DNA of 64,000 nucleotides from JALOOB01 sp964387985 (GTDB taxonomy: Bacteria > Chloroflexota > Anaerolineae > CG2-30-64-16), in assembly GCA_964387985.1 (NCBI GenBank), contig CAYLZG010000006.1, positions 1 through 64,000 of the forward strand, written 5' to 3'. Position numbers and translations under genes: made by a program. Below the pieces are notes generated by a model that worked only from the letters and a program-made list of their open reading frames with translations, made no database searches and was not told the DNA's origin. The first letter of the stretch is position 1. The number at the start of each line of letters is the position of its first letter. This document shows, piece by piece, positions 60,185 to 64,000 of this stretch.

Positions 60185-60910
60185 ATGATTACTGGCACTT
60201 TGATTAACGTCGCCTCGGTGATTGTCGGCGGGCTCCTCGGCACCGTGCTGGGGAACCGGCTGCCTGAGAAAATGCGCAATACGGTCCTGCACGGGCTGGG
60301 GCTGATCACCCTGGTGATCGGCATCACGATGGCGATCGGGACGAAGAACACGCTCATCCCGCTGTTCAGCGTGCTGATCGGCGGCATACTCGGCGAGCTT
60401 CTGCGCATCGAGGATGCGCTGGAGCGATTGGGCAAGTGGAGCGAGGCGCGCCTGGGCCGCCTGCTCGGGGGTGACCAGAGCACCTTTGCGCAGGGGTTCA
60501 TCACGGCCAGCCTGGTGTTCTGCGTCGGCCCCATGACGATCCTGGGATCGATCCAGGACGGCCTGATGGGCGACTACACGCTCCTGGCCGTCAAATCGCT
60601 GATGGATGGCTTTGCAGCGATGGCCCTGGCGGCATCGCTGGGCGCCGGGGTAATTTTGTCTGCAGCGACCGTGTTCGGCTACCAGGGCGGCTTGAGCGTG
60701 CTTGCGGGCCTGTTTGGCGCAGCGCTCGGCGGCGTGACGCGAGACACGCCGTGGGTTGTGGAAATGACGGCAACGGGTGGCGTCGTGATCTTAAGCGTCG
60801 CGTTTCTGCTGCTCGACATCAAGCGCATCCGCGCGGCCAATCTGCTGCCTGCCGTATTCATTGCGCCGTTGATTGTGTTGATCCTGGGCCTTTTGGGGGT
60901 GACTTTCTGA
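60185..60910 (+). CDS. DUF554 family membrane protein
   Basis: A 241-aa inner-membrane protein with about seven hydrophobic segments. Family features include ITGTLINVASVIVGGLLGTVLGNRLPEKM at the start and FCVGPMTILGSIQDGLMGDYTLLAVKSLMDG in the middle. Function unknown, possibly transport. It opens a three-gene operon with a P-loop kinase and a HAD hydrolase. Confidence 0.88.
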   Translation: MITGTLINVASVIVGGLLGTVLGNRLPEKMRNTVLHGLGLITLVIGITMAIGTKNTLIPLFSVLIGGILGELLRIEDALERLGKWSEARLGRLLGGDQSTFAQGFITASLVFCVGPMTILGSIQDGLMGDYTLLAVKSLMDGFAAMALAASLGAGVILSAATVFGYQGGLSVLAGLFGAALGGVTRDTPWVVEMTATGGVVILSVAFLLLDIKRIRAANLLPAVFIAPLIVLILGLLGVTF

Positions 60911-60911
60911 G

Positions 60912-61478
60912 GTGCCTGACCCGCTATTGATCGTCTTCGCAGGCGCGCCGGGAACGGGCAAGAGCACGCTTGCCCGGGCAGTCGCGCGCGAGCTGCGTGC
61001 GGTCTACCTGGATAAGGACACGATCAGGGATACGGCGATGGCCCTGGCGCGCGAAATGAAGGTGGAGGGCGTCGTCGACTATGTAGGGGCGCTCTCGTAT
61101 ACGCTGTTGGTCCCCCTTGCGCGCGATAACCTGACAGTGGGCCAGTCCGTGGTCGTCGACAGTCCGGCGGGTTACCGGGCATTTCAGGATGCGATCGAGA
61201 ATCTCGTGCGCGCGGTCAAGGTGGACTTCAAGCTGGTCGAGTGCATCACAACGGATGAGAGCCTTCTGCGGGAGCGCGCCGCGCGGCGCGCGCCAGACCT
61301 GCCTGACCAGCGGGTGCGCGAGTGGGACGCCTATCAACAAGCACGCGCACGGCTGGAGCGCCTGAGCGGGCCGCGGCTGGTGGTTGACACCGCAGAGCCG
61401 GTCCAAATCAACTTGCGTAAGATTCTGAACTATCTGGACGCCGGAGCGACCGGCGGTAGCGATATGGAGAAGTCCTGA
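60912..61478 (+). CDS. P-loop kinase-like ATPase
   Basis: A 188-aa AAA_33-type kinase. The Walker A motif FAGAPGTGKSTLARAVA is near residues 9-25, and DKDTIRDTAMALA near 35 may bind substrate. VVVDSPAG near 85 and a LLRERAARR lid near 120 are typical of small-molecule kinases. GTG start, one base after the DUF554 stop. The last codon overlaps the HAD start, so the three genes are coupled. The substrate is unknown; zeta-toxin-like or sugar/nucleoside kinase are options. Confidence 0.75.
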   Translation: MPDPLLIVFAGAPGTGKSTLARAVARELRAVYLDKDTIRDTAMALAREMKVEGVVDYVGALSYTLLVPLARDNLTVGQSVVVDSPAGYRAFQDAIENLVRAVKVDFKLVECITTDESLLRERAARRAPDLPDQRVREWDAYQQARARLERLSGPRLVVDTAEPVQINLRKILNYLDAGATGGSDMEKS

Positions 61479-62263
61479 TGCCAATCATCCAAGCAGTCCT
61501 GTTCGACCTGGGTGGCACCCTGTTGCATTACGATCAGCCACCCGAGAACGGCTTTGAGGCCATCAACGCCCGGTCAACCCGCGCATTTCTCAACGTTGCC
61601 ATGCGCCGCGGCACGAAAGTGGTTGACCCCGATCTCGCGCTTCGCGCTGTAGCGCGTATGGCAGCAGCATTGGAAGCCAAGTCCAAGCGCACGCGCTACA
61701 GCAACACTGCGGAGACCATGGTGCGGGAGGGCCTGGAGGCCATCGGCGTGCGGGTGCCGGATATGGTGTTTGGCGAAGCGATGGACGCGTACTACCAGGC
61801 TGTCTCAGATATCGTCACACCGGTTGCGGGCGATCCGATTGCAGTGCTGCAGTACCTGTCTGAGCAGGGGCGGCAGGTGGGACTGGTATCGAACACACTG
61901 TGGAAGCCCGAGATGCACGATGCTGACCTGGCGCGGCATGGCCTGCTGGAGCTCCTGCCCGTTCGCGTCTACTCATGCCATGCGGGATACGTCAAGCCGG
62001 ATGAGCGCATCTTCCGCCAGGCGCTGGATCATTTCGACGTTGCTCCCGCGGAGGCCGTGTTCGTGGGAGACAGGCTGCAGGAAGACGTGGTAGGACCTCA
62101 GAAGATCGGAATGCGCACGGTGCTCGTAGCCTCACCGTGGCATGCGGAGGAGAGCGACGAGATCATTCCGGAAGCGCGTATCGCCACCATAGATGATCTC
62201 CCCGCAGTGTTGGACGCATGGGACCGGGCCGACGAGACGCAGGTGCTCCCTGCCGCCGGATGA
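61478..62263 (+). CDS. HAD-superfamily hydrolase
   Basis: A 261-aa phosphatase-like protein with HAD motif I (LFDLGGTLLHYD, nucleophile Asp at about 10), motif II (GLVSNTLWKPEMH, Ser/Thr), motif III lysine (GYVKPDERIF) and motif IV (EAVFVGDRLQEDVVGPQKIG). The second Asp of motif I is replaced by Gly (DLGGT), as in some epoxide-hydrolase-like and phosphatase branches. An insert of about 90 residues forms a helical cap. Start overlaps the end of the kinase gene. Confidence 0.85.
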   Translation: MPIIQAVLFDLGGTLLHYDQPPENGFEAINARSTRAFLNVAMRRGTKVVDPDLALRAVARMAAALEAKSKRTRYSNTAETMVREGLEAIGVRVPDMVFGEAMDAYYQAVSDIVTPVAGDPIAVLQYLSEQGRQVGLVSNTLWKPEMHDADLARHGLLELLPVRVYSCHAGYVKPDERIFRQALDHFDVAPAEAVFVGDRLQEDVVGPQKIGMRTVLVASPWHAEESDEIIPEARIATIDDLPAVLDAWDRADETQVLPAAG

Positions 62264-62277
62264 GAGCCGCGCTACCC

Positions 62278-62619
62278 TCACCGGGATTTTCGCGCTCGGC
62301 GCCTGGCCGCCTGTTTTTGCTCCACCAGCAGGTTGAAAGCCAACCATTTTTCGTCGATCTCTGCGGCCAGCCGGCGCTGTTCGGGCTCTGACTGGGCCGC
62401 GGCGAGCCGGCTGCGCAGGCCATCGATCTCCTTCAGGAGCGCAACCTCCTCCGGCAGATGTCCTGAATTCTTAAGGATAGAGAAGGCAAGCCGGTCCTCC
62501 TCCGGCATGGCAAAGTAGCCGGAGTGGTCCTGTGGCTTGCCGCTGCCGGGAAGGTCATCGAACTCGCCGCGTGCCATGGCGGCCTGGATGATTTCTTCGA
62601 TCGCCCGATCGAACGACAT
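62278..62619 (-). CDS. DUF1992 family protein (DnaJ C28-like domain)
   Basis: A 113-aa protein with the DUF1992 core: IEEIIQAAMARGEFDDLPGSGKPQ near the N-terminus, then helices LKNSGHLPEEVALLKEIDGLRSRLAA and IDEKWLAFNLLVEQ. Function unknown. Its AAGGAG lies inside the end of gatB, 5 nt before the ATG, so it is coupled to gatB. Confidence 0.87.
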   Translation of the reverse strand: MSFDRAIEEIIQAAMARGEFDDLPGSGKPQDHSGYFAMPEEDRLAFSILKNSGHLPEEVALLKEIDGLRSRLAAAQSEPEQRRLAAEIDEKWLAFNLLVEQKQAARRRARKSR

Positions 62620-62621
62620 GC

Positions 62622-64000
62622 CTACTCCTTAAGTGCTGCCTCCAACAGTTCACGCACGAGTGCCGGGTTGCCCTTGCCGCGTGTTTCGCGCATCACCTGC
62701 CCCAGCAGCCAGTTGAAGACGCTCTCTTTGCCTGACCGGTATTTTGCGACCTGATCCTCGTTGGCCGCTATGACTTTTGCTACAATCTCTGCCAGCGCAT
62801 CCGCGTCGCTCACCTGTGCCAGGCCCAGTTCCTGCATGACTTCGGCCGCAGAGCGGCCCGTCTCGAACATGACGCCAAGCGCACGCTTGGCGCTATTCTG
62901 GTTGATGCGCCCTTCGTCGATCAGCGCGAGCAGATCTGCCAGTGCTGCTGGCGTCACGGAGACCGAAGCGATATCGATTCCTCCGGCCTTCATCAGCCGG
63001 AAGAGCTCGCCCGTGACCCAATTGAACGCGCTTTTTGCAGCAGCCTGTGCAGAGGCCGCACGCGGCGGCCCCCCCTGTGTGTACTTCGCCTGAAGCTCGC
63101 CGGCCGCGGCTTCGTAGTACTCAGCCACCGGCCGTTCCTCGACCAGCAGAGCGGCTTCCTTTGGGTCCAGCCCCAGCTCAGCCACAAAGCGAGCGGCCTT
63201 GGCGTCAGGCAATTCGGGCAGGCTCGCGCGGAGCTCCTCCACCCATGTCCGGCTCACCTCCAGCGGCGGCAGATCCGGTTCGGGGAAGTACCGGTAGTCA
63301 TCGGCCGATTCCTTGCTTCGCTGGAGCACCGTGCGCCCGGCCTCCTCATCCCAGCCCATGGTCACCTGAACCACACGCTCTCCGTGTTCGAGCGCACCGA
63401 TCTGCCTGCGCACCTCATATTCAAGGGCCAACTTCACCGACCGGAAGCTGTTCAGGTTTTTGACCTCCACCTTGGTCCCGTACGCAGACTGGCCTGGCGG
63501 CCGGACGCTGACATTGGCCTCGCAGCGCATCGCGCCCTTTTCCATGTCCGCTGTGCTGACGCCGAGATAGCGCAGGATCCGCTGTAGCTGGATCAGGTAT
63601 GCATAGGCCTCGTCGGGCGAGCGCAGGTCGGGTTCGGTGACGATTTCGAGCAGCGGCACGCCCGCGCGGTTCAGATCGACGAGTGTCTGGACGCCCGCGG
63701 CCCCCATCAACCGGCCGCCTTCAGCTGCATGCACCAGCTTACCCGTATCCTCTTCGAGGTGCGCCCGGGTGATCCCGATTCGTTTTGGCCCCTCGCCGGC
63801 ATCGATCTCCAGCCAGCCATCTCTGCAGAAGGGCAGTTCATACTGGCTGATCTGGTAGCCCTTGGGCAGGTCTGCGTAGTGGTAGTTTTTGCGCGCGAAA
63901 ACCGCATGCCCGGAGATGGTGCAATTGAGCGCCAGCCCCGCCAGGAGCGTCTTCTCCACCGCGGCGCGGTTGATCACCGGCAGCGCGCCCGGCAGAGCCA
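62622..64000 (-). CDS. gatB: Asp-tRNA(Asn)/Glu-tRNA(Gln) amidotransferase subunit B (partial, runs off the right edge)
   Basis: The last 459 residues or so of GatB. ALNCTISGHAVFARKNYHYADLPKGYQISQYELPF and LVDLNRAGVPLLEIVTEPDLRSPDEAYAYL are the N-terminal domain signatures; MRCEANVSVRP follows; the YqeY-like C-terminal domain ends with FNWLLGQVMRETRGKGNPALVRELLEA. The true start is outside the window. GatB positions mischarged tRNA for transamidation in the GatCAB complex. Confidence 0.96.
   Translation of the reverse strand, partial: ALPGALPVINRAAVEKTLLAGLALNCTISGHAVFARKNYHYADLPKGYQISQYELPFCRDGWLEIDAGEGPKRIGITRAHLEEDTGKLVHAAEGGRLMGAAGVQTLVDLNRAGVPLLEIVTEPDLRSPDEAYAYLIQLQRILRYLGVSTADMEKGAMRCEANVSVRPPGQSAYGTKVEVKNLNSFRSVKLALEYEVRRQIGALEHGERVVQVTMGWDEEAGRTVLQRSKESADDYRYFPEPDLPPLEVSRTWVEELRASLPELPDAKAARFVAELGLDPKEAALLVEERPVAEYYEAAAGELQAKYTQGGPPRAASAQAAAKSAFNWVTGELFRLMKAGGIDIASVSVTPAALADLLALIDEGRINQNSAKRALGVMFETGRSAAEVMQELGLAQVSDADALAEIVAKVIAANEDQVAKYRSGKESVFNWLLGQVMRETRGKGNPALVRELLEAALKE

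Noticed and set aside
1..64000. CRISPR arrays, tRNA or rRNA genes, transposases and integrases
   Set aside because: None were seen: no regularly spaced long repeats, no recognisable tRNA arms or rRNA cores, no transposase-like products.
1..64000. Prophage, defence or toxin-antitoxin system
   Set aside because: The P-loop kinase at 60912 could be mistaken for a zeta toxin, but it sits in a DUF554-HAD operon with no antitoxin; no other candidate genes occur.

Overview
The window is a 64 kb piece of a GC-rich draft genome or metagenome bin; it contains two 10-N scaffold gaps. It most likely comes from a Chloroflexota bacterium (Anaerolineae/Caldilineae-like). That is an inference from several signs: substrate-binding lipoproteins with Ala/Pro/Thr/Glu-rich linkers, many solute ABC importers, pyruvate:ferredoxin oxidoreductase next to a dihydroorotate-dehydrogenase-like gene, a giant Lhr-type helicase, and extended -10 promoters. 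No rRNA, tRNA, CRISPR array, phage or insertion sequence was seen.

Region 1 (1-11.4 kb, minus strand) is a purine salvage and catabolism operon. It is read from 11.4 kb towards 1 and encodes two nucleoside/purine permeases, a BMP-type lipoprotein, a double ABC ATPase, a GntR/UTRA repressor, the three xanthine dehydrogenase subunits, a YgeY-like M20 hydrolase and a PyrB-like carbamoyltransferase cut by the window edge. A sigma70-like promoter with a palindromic operator lies at 11585-11640. The gene set recalls the E. coli xdh/yge purine cluster. Region 2 (11.7-16.3 kb) holds NifJ and its usual DHOD-like partner. Region 3 (16.7-21.6 kb) is an Lhr-type helicase. Region 4 (21.7-28.6 kb) is a second BMP-type nucleoside importer, divergent from adenine deaminase, so purine use is a second theme. 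A hydantoinase/dihydropyrimidinase at 50.3-51.7 kb fits the same theme.

Region 5 (28.7-48.9 kb, minus strand) is a 20 kb inositol catabolism island headed by a LacI-family regulator with a 36-bp perfect palindrome over its promoter start. The enzymes match the Thermotoga-type route: IolG (inositol 2-dehydrogenase), IolM (scyllo-inosose 3-dehydrogenase), IolN (creatininase-fold diketo-inositol hydrolase) and IolO (5-dehydro-L-gluconate epimerase), plus an IolI-like inosose isomerase. Two importers are embedded: an RbsABC-type one whose binding protein resembles inositol-binding proteins, and an Fe/polyamine-type one. Two URO-D-family proteins and an unrecognised PH-like protein also sit in the island.

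Region 6 (48.9-52.5 kb) carries a GlcD-like FAD oxidase, the hydantoinase and a Sir2 deacetylase. Region 7 (52.5-55.5 kb) is the most unusual part. It has a PhoB/OmpR-type response regulator, a histidine kinase with no sensor or membrane domain, two small unknown proteins and an Rnk-like RNA polymerase factor. Three promoters there each carry exactly four 11-bp direct repeats (consensus KTCAY) ending 4 bp before a -10 box, which suggests a local regulon.

Region 8 (55.5-64 kb) is housekeeping: a ferredoxin-type aldo/keto reductase, a frameshifted Nudix hydrolase, an ABC-F ATPase behind a leader with a small ORF and a terminator-like hairpin, an HD hydrolase, a DUF554 membrane protein, a P-loop kinase, a HAD hydrolase, a DUF1992 protein and a partial gatB.
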